Assembly: GCA_023398375.1 (NCBI GenBank) | Contig: JAEWSH010000073.1 | Coordinates: 25,802-89,801, forward strand | DNA: 64,000 bases | Origin: Bacillota bacterium | GTDB taxonomy: Bacteria > Bacillota > Clostridia > Lachnospirales > Lachnospiraceae | Reading direction: 5' to 3' | Part shown: one piece after another, positions 63,529 to 64,000 of the stretch | How the letters are laid out: each line of letters opens with the position of its first letter | Position numbering within the stretch: the first letter of the stretch is position 1 | Made by a program: the position numbers and the translations under genes | The notes under the pieces: model-generated | What the model was told of the DNA's origin: nothing | The model's input: the letters and a program-made list of their open reading frames with translations, nothing else | The model's database searches: none

Positions 63529-64000
63529 ATGAGTATGTATGAAGAAGGATTAAAGTTAATTGAGGAAAAATTCGGCAACGGTAAGGATAACAATATCTCG
63601 CTCGCAACAATTGCGCTTGAGATGAGTGCTGACGGAAGACCTTGCCCTAACGTCCGTGTTGTGGACGCTTACTATGAAGATGGTACATTTTATGTTGTCA
63701 CATACGGAAAATCAAACAAAATGCGGCAAATTGCACAAAACGCGGAAGTTTCGATTGCGGCTTGGCCTGAGATGTTTACTGCTTGCGGAGTAGGTGAAAA
63801 TCTCGGTTGGGTGCTTGACCCAAAAAATGCTGAAATAAGAAGCAAGCTTCGCAAAGCTTTTTCCGATTGGTACGACATGGCAAATAATGAAAAGGATGAA
63901 AATTGCGTTTTTTTAGCAATTCATCTCACAAAGGGAATTTTAAATATAAACCATTGGGAAAAACTATATCACATGGATTTTATCAATAAGTCTTGCGATT
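63529..64000 (+). CDS. Pyridoxamine 5'-phosphate oxidase-like flavoprotein, cut by the window edge
   Basis: 157 codons are visible with no stop. ATG 63529 follows AGGAGG. Typical PNPOx-like blocks are seen: ISLATIALEMSADGRPCPNVRVVD, FYVVTYGKSNKMRQIAQNAEVSIAAWPEMFTACGVGENLGWV. Members of this split-barrel family bind FMN; many are not true oxidases of pyridoxamine. It follows the AraC-type gene with 12 bases between, suggesting an operon or direct control. Confidence 0.82.
   Translation, partial: MSMYEEGLKLIEEKFGNGKDNNISLATIALEMSADGRPCPNVRVVDAYYEDGTFYVVTYGKSNKMRQIAQNAEVSIAAWPEMFTACGVGENLGWVLDPKNAEIRSKLRKAFSDWYDMANNEKDENCVFLAIHLTKGILNINHWEKLYHMDFINKSCD

Overview
The window looks like a chromosomal segment of a low-GC, anaerobic Firmicute, most likely a member of the Lachnospiraceae (Clostridia). 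The reasons are the AT-rich sequence, strong GGAGG-type ribosome binding sites, the YesM/YesN-style regulators, the SAM-I riboswitch ahead of metK, the dnaE-pfkA and birA-coaX-dus-greA-lysS gene orders, and a SleB-type hydrolase. This assignment is inference; there is no rRNA gene to confirm it. No tRNA, rRNA, CRISPR array or intact transposase was found.

Region 1 (1-5.2 kb) holds a secreted DNRLRE-type surface protein, nucleoside diphosphate kinase, a sodium/amino-acid symporter, an AraC/GyrI-type regulator and a YoaK-family membrane protein. Region 2 (5.4-15.1 kb) is one functional unit: an extracellular binding protein, a YesM-like kinase and a YesN-like regulator, followed by a complete ribose/xylose-type ABC importer (ATPase, permease, lipoprotein) and a zinc polyol dehydrogenase. 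It reads as sensing, uptake and first oxidation of a sugar or polyol. Region 3 (15.2-31.5 kb) is a mixed segment: CAT-like acetyltransferase, SstT, a DUF4422 glycosyltransferase, a nucleotidyltransferase with GalE, a PAQR protein, a small alarmone synthetase, an ECF sigma factor with a putative anti-sigma partner, a threonine/alanine/glutamate-repeat lipoprotein, a flavin reductase, an XRE-cupin regulator, a Y-family polymerase and a LysM-G5-M23 peptidase.

Region 4 (31.5-54 kb) is core housekeeping: murA, an HD-GYP protein, riboswitch-metK, dnaE, pfkA, a Trk potassium system, a SpoU methyltransferase, proC, a SleB-like hydrolase, NfeD with an SPFH protein, argF, birA, coaX, dus, greA and lysS.

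Region 5 (54.0-62.6 kb) is an accessory island inserted after lysS. A strong promoter at 54805-54833 drives a tightly packed, often ATGA-overlapping operon of seven genes: a small HTH protein, a GIY-YIG nuclease fused to a DUF2075 helicase, a MazG-like pyrophosphohydrolase, an HNH nuclease, a COG4997-type pyrophosphohydrolase, a PLD nuclease-SF2 helicase (DUF3427-like) and a NUDIX hydrolase. Three nuclease modules, two helicases and three nucleotide pyrophosphohydrolases in one operon make this the best candidate for an undescribed anti-phage or genome-protection system. Gene remnants and orphan hairpins lie on both sides. Region 6 (62.6-64 kb) has another AraC/GyrI regulator and a pyridoxamine-phosphate-oxidase-like protein cut by the window edge.

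Non-coding structure of note: a roughly 400-bp nested inverted repeat after galE with a short relative after dus; three arrays of 11-bp direct repeats between 25980 and 26255; and a promoter-terminator pair at 27794-27889 that could make a very short RNA.
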